Part shown: piece after piece, positions 7,728 through 14,838 of the stretch
Numbering within the stretch: the first letter of the stretch is position 1
How the letters are laid out: every line of letters starts with the position of its first letter
Assembly: GCA_044239865.1 (NCBI GenBank)
Contig: JBIIAO010000004.1
Coordinates: 186,001 to 250,000, forward strand
Reading direction: 5' to 3'
Source: CAIZGX01 sp044239865
Lineage (GTDB): Bacteria > Bacteroidota > Bacteroidia > Flavobacteriales_D > Sanyastnellaceae
DNA length: 64,000 nucleotides
Translations under genes and position numbers: made by a program
The notes under the pieces: generated by a model
The model's database searches: none
Told to the model about the DNA's origin: nothing
What the model saw: the letters and a program-made list of their open reading frames with translations, nothing else

Positions 7728-9590
7728 TTATTCCTTGATGAAAATTTGCGACGAAGAGTGATTCGCTTGAATTACTTTAACAGTATAGATTCCAGCAGAA
7801 AAATCAGAAACATTCATTTCAATTTTCAATACTTCTGTATTACTTTTTTGCGAACGAATTCGTCTTCCGGTTTGGTCGAAAATTTCAATCAGCGCCAATT
7901 CTTTTTCATTCAAAAGAATGGAAAGTGATTCACTAGCTGGATTCGGATAAACTTGAAACGATTGACCGAATGATTGTTCGGTTACATCAGAAACAACGCC
8001 GAAATTCATACGAATCATGGGTGTTCTTGTGAGGTAAAAAAGATCGTTGTTTGAATTGTTGAAGCGAACCCACGCGCTCAAGTCTTCTGACTTGCCAGAC
8101 AGTCCGATCACCGCCTGGAACGCGCTGTTCGGAGATCCCACGGCAACAAGATACAGTCCTTGAGACAAATTTAGGGGCGTGTCGAAAGAAAGGACTTTCA
8201 TACTCGCTCCTCCGAAGGCATTGATGTCGGCTTCAGTAATTGCAAAGTCTTGTGTAGTCGCAATGGCTGCTCCAATTCCTGTTGCAAGCGAGAACGGAAA
8301 CACAGTTGCGTAAACCGAAGAGGGAAGAGTAGTCCCCTCACCAATTGCAACACTCACGCTATGCAGTTGTTGCCCAGAAGACGGAAGTAAATACACGGCG
8401 CCCATTTCATAGGGAGCATCGGCGTAGGCTTCTGAAGGAAGGAACATGGAACCCAAGCTGTTTTCATCACGAGCATAGGTCACAGGTGTTACATCGAATT
8501 GAAGCCATTCGATCTGATTGAGAATGTTCTCATCAGTTTCGGTTTGAAGACTGTTGAAATAGGCGCTGTAGTGTGAAACTGTAGGGTCAATTTGAAATTC
8601 TCCTGCAACAAGAACGGAGTCTGCACCGGAAGATAAATCGGCTAGAATCGGCGAATTGCTTTCGAAGATCAAAACACCAGAATTATCATTGATTATGCGC
8701 GCGTTCAATGCCACGTTGGTTTGAACATTCGTACCTAAATTAAACACGTTGCTCTCCAAGTGCACCAGTGGGGCAAATGCACTTGGATATTGCGTGTACT
8801 CCATCATTTCGAATCCAGTGGTGTGATCGGGATTGTTTAAATCGAAATCGCCGTAAGAAGAATTTTCAATAATCAAGTCATTGGCATAACCTTGAACAAT
8901 GCGAATGTCATCGAGTTGCCAGAAGTAGTAAAGTCCGTCGTAGACAAATCGCAATTTCACATTACTCTGATTTCCTGCTGAGGCTGGCAAAGGCATGCGC
9001 ACGGTTTGCGTATTTTGAGTGGTTATTCCTTGATCTAGAATGTTGGTGTAAAGAACTTCCCACGGTCCGTTGGCTATGGAAATTTCAACGCGTGTATTTC
9101 CGAGGTAATAGCGGATGTATTGTTCGAATTCCAAAACCGAATTTGGGAATCCGCTTAAGTTAATCGATGGAGTAGTTAAATAAGATAGATGCGGACCCGG
9201 TGCCTGTCCTGTCCCGAAATTATCTACGGTGCATGGATTCAGATTGTTGTCCCAGTAATTCGAATCGAAAATCACAAATCCGTTTGAAGCGGTGCTGCTG
9301 GTCATTGCTTCTCCCACGTTCCCGTCGGGAAGACACGATCCTCTTGAGCCAACGAGTTGATTGGGGTTTGTTGAAGGCCCGCGGTATTCCCAAACGGCAA
9401 GCGTTGGAGCACCCGAGTTATTCCACGTTGTAGGAATACCATCGGCGAAGTCTTCCGACCAAATATAGATCTCTCTATCCGCTGGGTTTGAAGCGTTGCG
9501 GGCATGAATATATGTTCCAGGAGCCGACAGGAATTGTCCTTCAACATAAATAGAAAAAAGAATCAGAGCAAGGGTTAAGAAGCTTCTCAT
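7728..9590 (-). CDS. T9SS type A sorting domain protein, secreted
   Basis: The 620-residue protein has a signal peptide (MRSFLTLALILFSIYVEGQ). A region of about 200 residues follows that looks like a MAM/jelly-roll type beta-sandwich (WNNSGAPTLAVWEY, RFVYDGLYYFWQLDDIRIV). The C-terminal domain runs from FQVYPNPASESLSI to FSAGIYTVKVIQ and marks T9SS type A cargo. No catalytic motif is visible, so an adhesive or structural surface role is more likely than an enzyme. The ATG at 9590 is chosen because it starts the signal peptide and lies 1 bp after the stop of the transferase gene. Confidence 0.82.
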   Translation of the reverse strand: MRSFLTLALILFSIYVEGQFLSAPGTYIHARNASNPADREIYIWSEDFADGIPTTWNNSGAPTLAVWEYRGPSTNPNQLVGSRGSCLPDGNVGEAMTSSTASNGFVIFDSNYWDNNLNPCTVDNFGTGQAPGPHLSYLTTPSINLSGFPNSVLEFEQYIRYYLGNTRVEISIANGPWEVLYTNILDQGITTQNTQTVRMPLPASAGNQSNVKLRFVYDGLYYFWQLDDIRIVQGYANDLIIENSSYGDFDLNNPDHTTGFEMMEYTQYPSAFAPLVHLESNVFNLGTNVQTNVALNARIINDNSGVLIFESNSPILADLSSGADSVLVAGEFQIDPTVSHYSAYFNSLQTETDENILNQIEWLQFDVTPVTYARDENSLGSMFLPSEAYADAPYEMGAVYLLPSSGQQLHSVSVAIGEGTTLPSSVYATVFPFSLATGIGAAIATTQDFAITEADINAFGGASMKVLSFDTPLNLSQGLYLVAVGSPNSAFQAVIGLSGKSEDLSAWVRFNNSNNDLFYLTRTPMIRMNFGVVSDVTEQSFGQSFQVYPNPASESLSILLNEKELALIEIFDQTGRRIRSQKSNTEVLKIEMNVSDFSAGIYTVKVIQANHSSSQIFIKE

Positions 9591-9591
9591 A

Positions 9592-10179
9592 TTATTGCGT
9601 GTATACCACAAAGGTATTGTTAAGGTTCATGAGCTTGAGGGTGAAAATGCGATCGCCATGAACACCCGAATAGTTAGCAATTATTTCTTCCGCGTTCCAA
9701 TCGATAGCGGTTACGGTTATGCTTTCTGCAAATGAAACATCGGTACCGAAGAATTTGAAAATCGCTTCTTTGGTGCACCAGATGGCAGATCTTTCCTCGA
9801 TTGAAAGAAATCGAGTGAGTTCTGTTTGGTTGCAGAATTTGCTCGCAATACGATGGATTCGTTCTTCTGCAGTTTGAATATCGAGTCCAACTTCACTTTC
9901 GTGAAGAATAATCCCCACAAAGTTTTTATCGTGCGAAATACTGATGAATCTTCCGTCTTTCAATAGGGGTTTTCCAAATTCGTTGTATTGAAGTTGGTCT
10001 TCAAGCTTTGCTTCCTTCAACAACAACAATGTTGCGAAACGCTCGATATCTCTGCGGTTGGGAGGGTTGTTCTTGAAAGAATAGGCGTTTGCTTCAGCCA
10101 ATTGTGTCCACGAGTCAATGCTCTCGGTCAAATTCCAGAGATGCAAGTCTTGGTGAATGTTGTGAGGCCAAAAGGGCAT
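9592..10179 (-). CDS. 4'-phosphopantetheinyl transferase superfamily protein (Sfp/AcpT-like)
   Basis: With the ATG at 10179 the protein has 195 residues. It carries the superfamily motifs: ISISHDKNFVGI, then GLDIQ with the metal-binding Asp, and WCTKEAIFKFFG with Glu and Lys of the W..KEA..K motif. Such enzymes move phosphopantetheine from CoA onto a serine of a carrier protein. An extension to 10278 is open but would place the first 33 codons across the divergent ahcY promoter, so I reject it. It is the first gene of a six-gene operon with T9SS cargo, GH3, VWA, udk and rnhA. No carrier protein gene is in view. Confidence 0.85.
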   Translation of the reverse strand: MPFWPHNIHQDLHLWNLTESIDSWTQLAEANAYSFKNNPPNRRDIERFATLLLLKEAKLEDQLQYNEFGKPLLKDGRFISISHDKNFVGIILHESEVGLDIQTAEERIHRIASKFCNQTELTRFLSIEERSAIWCTKEAIFKFFGTDVSFAESITVTAIDWNAEEIIANYSGVHGDRIFTLKLMNLNNTFVVYTQ

Positions 10180-10207
10180 GAATATTTTTTTGCTAATGTA
10201 TTCAACC

Positions 10208-10236
10208 TTTTGTTTAATGTTCTGTTTATACCTTTG
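10208..10236 (+). promoter_or_regulatory. promoter of ahcY
   Basis: TTTTG at 10208-10212 and TACCTTTG at 10229-10236 match the Bacteroidota -33 and -7 elements with a 16-nt spacer, slightly short. The ahcY ATG follows 20 nt later. The region is shared with the divergent transferase operon, for which I see no good consensus promoter. Confidence 0.7.
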
Positions 10237-10255
10237 CAAACTAATAATTGAATAT

Positions 10256-11572
10256 ATGAGCCAAACACTCACAAGCACAATGAACTACAAAGTAAAAGAC
10301 ATGTCTCTCGCAGAATGGGGACGTAAGGAGATTTTATTGGCGGAAGCAGAGATGCCGGGATTGATGTCCTTGCGTACTGAATTCGGAGCCAGCAAGCCTC
10401 TACAAGGCGCTCGCGTTGCGGGTTGTCTTCACATGACTATTCAAACAGCCGTTTTAATTGAAACGCTTATTGAACTAGGAGCACAAGTTTCTTGGAGCTC
10501 ATGCAATATCTTCTCTACACAAGACCACGCTGCTGCGGCAATCGCTGCTGCGGGTATTCCTGTTTTCGCTTGGAAGGGAATGAACGAAGAAGAATTCGAA
10601 TGGTGTATTGAACAAACGCTTCACGCTTTCGAAGGCGGTGAGCCTTTGAATATGATTTTAGACGACGGTGGCGACTTGACAAACATGGTGTTTGATCGCT
10701 TCCCTCAATTGGCAGCTGGTATTCGTGGTATTTCTGAAGAGACTACTACAGGTGTTCTTCGTTTGTACGAGCGTGAGAAGAACGGAACATTAATTCTTCC
10801 TGCAATTAACATCAATGACTCTGTAACGAAGAGTAAATTCGATAACAAGTACGGATGTCGCGAGTCGTTGGTAGATGCAATTCGCAGAGCTACTGACCTA
10901 ATGATGGCTGGTAAAGTGGCTGTTGTTGCGGGTTATGGCGATGTTGGAAAAGGATCAGCTGATTCTCTAAGCAACGCAGGTGTTCGTGTAATCGTAACAG
11001 AAATTGATCCGATTTGTGCGCTTCAAGCGGCAATGGAAGGGTATGAGGTTAAGCGCATGGATACTGCGATTGCTGAAGCAGACATTGTTGTTACTGCAAC
11101 CGGTAACCACCAAATCATTGTTGGAAAGCACTTCATGGCTATGAAGCACAATGCAGTGGTTTGTAACATTGGACACTTCGACAATGAGATTGATATGGCT
11201 TGGTTGAACGGTAATTACGGTTCATCGAAAGACACAATTAAGCCTCAAGTAGACAAGTACACCATCGAAGGAAAAGACATTATTGTTTTGGCTGAAGGTC
11301 GCTTGGTAAATTTAGGTTGCGCAACAGGGCACCCTTCGTTCGTGATGAGTGCTTCATTCACCAACCAAGTTTTGGCTCAGTTGGAATTGTGGATGCACCG
11401 TGAGAATTATGAGAACAAAGTATATGTTCTACCTAAGAACCTTGATGAGAAAGTGGCTATGTTGCACTTGGCTAAGATTGGTGTTGAGTTAGAATCATTA
11501 TCTCAAAGTCAAGCAGACTACATAGGTGTTCCAGTTGCTGGTCCATTTAAAAACGATGCTTACAGATATTAA
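10256..11572 (+). CDS. ahcY: adenosylhomocysteinase (S-adenosyl-L-homocysteine hydrolase)
   Basis: The 438-residue enzyme splits S-adenosylhomocysteine into adenosine and homocysteine and so clears the by-product of methylation. Visible motifs are SCNIFSTQDHAAAA, ILDDGGDLT, the NAD-binding GYGDVGKGSADS and the C-terminal GHPSFVMSASFTNQ. The last residues are DAYRY, the usual YRY end that reaches the neighbouring subunit's NAD site. The ATG at 10256 is chosen over an upstream open extension because it lies behind a clear promoter and gives MSQTLTSTMNYKVKDMSLAE, a normal start. A strong terminator follows, so it is transcribed alone. Confidence 0.97.
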   Translation: MSQTLTSTMNYKVKDMSLAEWGRKEILLAEAEMPGLMSLRTEFGASKPLQGARVAGCLHMTIQTAVLIETLIELGAQVSWSSCNIFSTQDHAAAAIAAAGIPVFAWKGMNEEEFEWCIEQTLHAFEGGEPLNMILDDGGDLTNMVFDRFPQLAAGIRGISEETTTGVLRLYEREKNGTLILPAININDSVTKSKFDNKYGCRESLVDAIRRATDLMMAGKVAVVAGYGDVGKGSADSLSNAGVRVIVTEIDPICALQAAMEGYEVKRMDTAIAEADIVVTATGNHQIIVGKHFMAMKHNAVVCNIGHFDNEIDMAWLNGNYGSSKDTIKPQVDKYTIEGKDIIVLAEGRLVNLGCATGHPSFVMSASFTNQVLAQLELWMHRENYENKVYVLPKNLDEKVAMLHLAKIGVELESLSQSQADYIGVPVAGPFKNDAYRY

Positions 11573-11593
11573 TTCAAGCGAATAGAAATGAAG

Positions 11594-11624
11594 AAAGGGT
11601 TGTCGAAAGTCAACCCTTTTTTTT
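11594..11624 (+). terminator. rho-independent terminator of ahcY
   Basis: A 9-bp stem, AAAGGGTTG (11594-11602) with CAACCCTTT (11611-11619), has an 8-nt loop and is followed by a T tract to 11624. It begins 21 bp after the ahcY stop codon. Confidence 0.9.
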
Positions 11625-11654
11625 GTTTTATGTTGAAGGGAAAGTTTAAATTTG
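11622..11654 (+). promoter_or_regulatory. promoter of the repeat lipoprotein gene
   Basis: TTTG (11622-11625), which lies in the T tract of the ahcY terminator, a 21-nt spacer and TAAATTTG (11647-11654) match the Bacteroidota consensus. The ATG is 20 nt further on. Confidence 0.65.
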
Positions 11655-11674
11655 AAGAATAAATTATTCGTTTT

Positions 11675-12340
11675 ATGATGAAAAGAAATTGGATTTTTTT
11701 CGCATTTGCCCTTCTTGCCTTGGCTTCATGTTCGGTTGAAAAGCGCGTGTATCAACCGGGGTATCATATAGAGTGGAATCATTTTGCGAAGCAGGATGCG
11801 GAGCAAGATGTTTCACAAGACCTTTCGAAGAATCTTTCGGAGAATCTTGAAACGGATGTTGCACAAGATGTTTCACAAGGTCGTTCCGAAGGTGCTTCGC
11901 AAGACCTTCCGCAGGACCTTTCGAAGAATCTTTCGGAGAATCTTGAAACGGATGTTGCACAAGATGTTTCACAAGGTCGTTCCGAAGGTGCTTCGCAAGA
12001 CCTTCCGCAGGACCTTTCGAAGAATCTTGAAACAGATGTTTCACAAGGCCTTTCGAAGAATCTTGAAACAGTTGCTTCGCAAGACCTTTCAGAGAACCTT
12101 TCGGATAATCTTTCGCAGAAAATTAATTCAGATTTAGAATTCGTTCTTTTGATTATTCTAGCCCTTTTTTTACCGGCATTAACAGTCTTTCTCTTGGAAG
12201 GATTTAGCAAAAATTTCTGGATAGCTTTGTTGCTTATGGCGGTTGCTTATTTATTGCCTATTTCCTCTTTTATTGTTCGCGGATTGATAGTTGCTATCGC
12301 GACAATTTTGGCAATAGCCGTGGTTTTTCACTACATGTGA
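11675..12340 (+). CDS. lipoprotein with tetrapeptide-repeat linker and Pmp3/YqaE-like membrane tail
   Basis: The 221-residue protein has three parts. Residues 1-19 are a lipoprotein signal ending in LASC (Cys19). Next comes the KRVYQPGYHIEW stretch, typical of small Bacteroidota lipoproteins with a KRxYxxGY motif. Residues 41-148 are 27 units of a tetrapeptide of the type D/N-L-S-K/E/Q, hydrophilic and probably extended or helical. Residues ~152-221 are hydrophobic; FVLLIILALFLPALTVFLLEG resembles the first helix of the Pmp3/YqaE stress-membrane family. The second half has diverged and contains extra hydrophobic sequence. Topology (lipid anchor plus membrane helices) and function are unclear. 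The repeat DNA is open in several frames, so the frame was chosen from the signal peptide and tail. The Pmp3 assignment is tentative. Confidence 0.75.
   Translation: MMKRNWIFFAFALLALASCSVEKRVYQPGYHIEWNHFAKQDAEQDVSQDLSKNLSENLETDVAQDVSQGRSEGASQDLPQDLSKNLSENLETDVAQDVSQGRSEGASQDLPQDLSKNLETDVSQGLSKNLETVASQDLSENLSDNLSQKINSDLEFVLLIILALFLPALTVFLLEGFSKNFWIALLLMAVAYLLPISSFIVRGLIVAIATILAIAVVFHYM
11795..12118 (+). repeat. 27 x 12-bp coding tandem repeat, including an exact 96-bp duplication
   Basis: Units of 12 bp such as GACCTTTCGAAG, AATCTTTCGGAG and GATGTTTCACAA follow each other without a break. An eight-unit block at 11819-11914 is repeated exactly at 11915-12010, which points to recent slippage or unequal recombination. 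The core TTCGAA is self-complementary. The same family occurs at 33377-33508. Confidence 0.92.
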
Positions 12341-12345
12341 AAAAC
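12323..12345. terminator. possible hairpin terminator between convergent genes
   Basis: GTTTTTCAC (12323-12331) and GTGAAAAAC (12337-12345) form a perfect 9-bp stem with a 5-nt loop. It covers the stop codon of the lipoprotein gene and lies 20 bp from the end of the convergent SDR gene. The stem is A/T-rich and has no clean T tract, so its strength as a terminator is uncertain. Confidence 0.4.
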
Positions 12346-12364
12346 ACAATTTAACAATAAAATT

Positions 12365-13147
12365 TTAAAGTGAAAGCGTTCTTCCTCCGTCAACGGGTAA
12401 GTTAATACCGTTGATGTATGCGGCAGCAGGCGAGCACAAGAAAGAAATGGCATTGGCAATTTCTTCAGGTTTAGCCAAGCGCTTCAGTGGAACTTCGTTT
12501 TCCATTTCATGCTTTACTTCTTCGGCTGTATGTCCGGTTTTAGCCGCTTTGTTATTCATGATTTGCTCCAATCGTCCGGTTGACGTAGCACCTGGAAGCA
12601 CATTGTTTACAGTAATTCCGAAAGCTCCTAGTTCTGAAGCTAAGGTCTTGCTCCAACTCGCTACAGCTCCGCGAATGGTATTGCTTACTCCCAAATTTGG
12701 AAGAGGTTGTTTTACTGAAGTAGAGATAACGTTTACAATACGACCGTACCCTGATTTCTTCATGCCTTCAACAACTGCTTGTGCTAAGATTTGATTGCAG
12801 ATGAGGTGTGCGTTAAAGGCTTGACGAAATTCTTCAATATCTGCCTCGATTGCTTTCCCAGGATTAGGTCCTCCAGTGTTGTTCACGAGAATACTTATGG
12901 TGTGTTCAGTGATTACTTGTTGAATGGCATCTTTCACCGATTGCGGATGCGAAAAATCTGCGACTGCATAAGTGTGTCTCTCAGGATTTTCCAATTGCGA
13001 AATGGCATATTCCAATCGTTCTTCGCTACGGGCAATAAGAACGAGTGAAGCCCCTTGTTTTGCCAATTGCATAGCTGTTGCGAAACCAATTCCTTGTGTT
13101 GCGCCGCATACAACTGCGGTCTTTCCTGTCAAATCTAAATTCATCAT
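12365..13147 (-). CDS. SDR-family oxidoreductase with atypical active site
   Basis: With the start at 13147 the protein has 260 residues. It has the classical short-chain dehydrogenase pattern: the nucleotide-binding CGATQGIG (14-21), NNTGG (89-93), the serine region NVISTS (139-144) and NNVLPGATSTGR. At the usual YxxxK site it reads SNTIR (155-159), so Tyr is Ser and Lys is Arg. Such SN..R variants occur in one SDR subfamily often labelled FabG-like; activity and substrate are unknown. The start overlaps the stop of nadE (ATGATGA), which suggests coupled translation. A longer ORF to 13174 is only an in-frame extension into nadE. Confidence 0.85.
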   Translation of the reverse strand: MMNLDLTGKTAVVCGATQGIGFATAMQLAKQGASLVLIARSEERLEYAISQLENPERHTYAVADFSHPQSVKDAIQQVITEHTISILVNNTGGPNPGKAIEADIEEFRQAFNAHLICNQILAQAVVEGMKKSGYGRIVNVISTSVKQPLPNLGVSNTIRGAVASWSKTLASELGAFGITVNNVLPGATSTGRLEQIMNNKAAKTGHTAEEVKHEMENEVPLKRLAKPEEIANAISFLCSPAAAYINGINLPVDGGRTLSL

Positions 13148-13926
13148 AATCTTAAATCCTCGGGTATTGTGCAAACTGGAATGGGCTGCATCTTGTGTTG
13201 GTTTTGAGTGTTTAGTTTTTGGTAAATGGCCAAAACTTCTCGCTCGCGTTTAGTTGGGCTCTCTTTTCCTTTGACATAACTCATGGCCCATTCCAATTCA
13301 GGATAAGAAGCTCCCAGTTGGTCTTCATCACTTCTGTCATCGCCGAATAAACCGTCTGTAGGAGCAGCGTTTAATATGTCTTCATGAATTCCAAGGGATT
13401 CAGCTAAGGAATAAACTTCAGTCTTAGTTAAATCTGCAATTGGAGAGAGATCAACCCCGCCGTCTCCGTATTTTGTAAAAAATCCGACTCCGAAATCTTC
13501 CACTTTATTTCCAGTTCCCGCAACAAGATATCTATGAATGCCAGCGAAATAATAAAGGGTTGTCATGCGCAAGCGTGCGCGTGAATTGGCTAGGCTTAAA
13601 TTGTAGAGCGCTTGGTTCTCTGAAGAAGGAAGTGAATTTACCCAAGTGTCAAATGATGAAGTCAGCTCCACTCGAGTCGCGCTCACGTGCTCAAATCGCT
13701 GCTCTAAAAAATCCATATGCTGATGCGCACGCGTGACATGGCTTGGTGCCTGGTGAATGGGCATTTCAACCAACAATACAGGCTTTTCAGTCATAGCGCA
13801 AAGTGTTGAAGTCAAAGCTGAATCAATTCCACCACTAACACCTATCACGAAACCCTTCATTCCGCTAGTTTCGCAATAGTTGCGAAGCCATTTTACAATA
13901 TGATCTACAGTCTGTTTTTTCTTCAT
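13144..13926 (-). CDS. nadE: NH3-dependent NAD+ synthetase
   Basis: The 260-residue protein has the PP-loop SGGIDSA (31-37), the motif GTGNKVEDFGVGFFTKYGDGG, and PIADLTKTEVYSLAESLGI, all typical of NadE. It amidates nicotinic acid adenine dinucleotide to NAD with ATP. There is no N-terminal nitrilase/glutaminase domain, so ammonia is the expected nitrogen donor. In Flavobacterium johnsoniae nadE lies beside gldB and gldC, as it does here. The start codon directly follows the T tract of a terminator hairpin, so no normal leader or Shine-Dalgarno site exists. Transcription may come by read-through from the gene at 13979-14803. Confidence 0.95.
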   Translation of the reverse strand: MKKKQTVDHIVKWLRNYCETSGMKGFVIGVSGGIDSALTSTLCAMTEKPVLLVEMPIHQAPSHVTRAHQHMDFLEQRFEHVSATRVELTSSFDTWVNSLPSSENQALYNLSLANSRARLRMTTLYYFAGIHRYLVAGTGNKVEDFGVGFFTKYGDGGVDLSPIADLTKTEVYSLAESLGIHEDILNAAPTDGLFGDDRSDEDQLGASYPELEWAMSYVKGKESPTKREREVLAIYQKLNTQNQHKMQPIPVCTIPEDLRL

Positions 13927-13961
13927 AAAAAAATCCCGAACCTCAAAGGTACGGGATTTAC
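13927..13961 (-). terminator. terminator or attenuator between the barrel protein gene and nadE
   Basis: On the minus strand AAATCCCG and CGGGATTT form an 8-bp stem, extended inward by ACC/GGT past a T-T mismatch, with a 5-nt loop. A run of seven T ends at 13927, next to the nadE start codon at 13926. Since nadE lies on the same strand right behind it, the hairpin may work as an attenuator. Confidence 0.8.
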
Positions 13962-13978
13962 AAAATGAAAAATAAGTC

Positions 13979-14803
13979 TTAGAATAAAATGCCGATGTTC
14001 AATTCAACATAATTTGGAAGTCCAGATAAATCGAATGATTTCGGTGTATTTAATGCTCCTCCAGTGAAAACAGGAGAATTTGTGGTTTTATCTTTCGCAA
14101 CTCCACTTCCTTTTAAAGCGTCGGTGAAACCGTTTTGGAAAGTTAGTCCAGCCAAGATGCTCGTATTACCCGAAATATTATATTCAATACCCGCTGCGAA
14201 AATTAAATTGGAAGAAAAGATATTTACTTCGTTTTTGATGTCATTCATATCACTTGCTGAATTTGTACGATTAGATTTCTCCCAAGCCAAGGTGTTTTTA
14301 TTTTGATAGTACAAGTAGTCGATGTTGTCGTCACTAAGCGCCTTGAGATTCATATTTAATCCTAGACCGAATTGTCCCCAATAAGTGATGTATCCAATTT
14401 CGTCGGTCTTCATTTTGAATGTTAAAGGAATTTGTAGGTATTGAAGGCGAAGATCCCTGCTAATTAGACCAACTTGTGTCATGTCCGTAATCACAGTTCC
14501 TGCAGCGTCAATGTCATCTCCAGTGTATTTTGCGAAATAGGAGTATTTTCCACCTGTGTTGTTGATGTTAAACCCGGTGCCAATTGCATAATGATCTGCG
14601 AAGAAAATGTCGAAATTCAATCCGTATCCGAATTGAAGTGATTTGTCGCCGACTGTCATGTTTGAATTGTCGCTAGCGAGCCATGAAATGTTCGGAGAAA
14701 CTTTAAATCCCAAGCGGTATTTACTAGTTGATTCTTTTTTTTCCTGCGCGAATGACAACGAAGTCAATAAGCAGAACAGAATTAAGGTGTTTATTTTTTT
14801 CAT
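13979..14803 (-). CDS. outer-membrane beta-barrel protein (PorT-like/OMP_b-brl_2 type)
   Basis: The 274-residue protein has a signal peptide (MKKINTLILFCLLTSLSFAQ). Alternating amphipathic strands follow, including YRLGFKVSPNISW, FGYGLNFDIFFADHYAIGTG and YWGQFGLGLNMNL. It ends in a strand with a terminal aromatic residue (YVELNIGILF), as expected for an outer-membrane barrel. Proteins of this type are common in Bacteroidota and include the T9SS protein PorT, but I cannot tell whether this is PorT. It is divergent from gldB across a 35-bp gap and lies upstream of nadE. Confidence 0.78.
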   Translation of the reverse strand: MKKINTLILFCLLTSLSFAQEKKESTSKYRLGFKVSPNISWLASDNSNMTVGDKSLQFGYGLNFDIFFADHYAIGTGFNINNTGGKYSYFAKYTGDDIDAAGTVITDMTQVGLISRDLRLQYLQIPLTFKMKTDEIGYITYWGQFGLGLNMNLKALSDDNIDYLYYQNKNTLAWEKSNRTNSASDMNDIKNEVNIFSSNLIFAAGIEYNISGNTSILAGLTFQNGFTDALKGSGVAKDKTTNSPVFTGGALNTPKSFDLSGLPNYVELNIGILF

Positions 14804-14838
14804 ATAAAGATCTTTTTTAGTGACTTTTGCAAATAACT

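Noticed and set aside
10180..10278. Longer N-terminus of the phosphopantetheinyl transferase
   Set aside because: The extra 33 codons cover the divergent ahcY promoter and do not match the family.
11673..12210. Long open frames on the minus strand and in another plus frame across the lipoprotein gene
   Set aside because: They are caused by the 12-bp repeat, which lacks stops in several frames. Only the frame with lipobox and membrane tail has protein-like ends.
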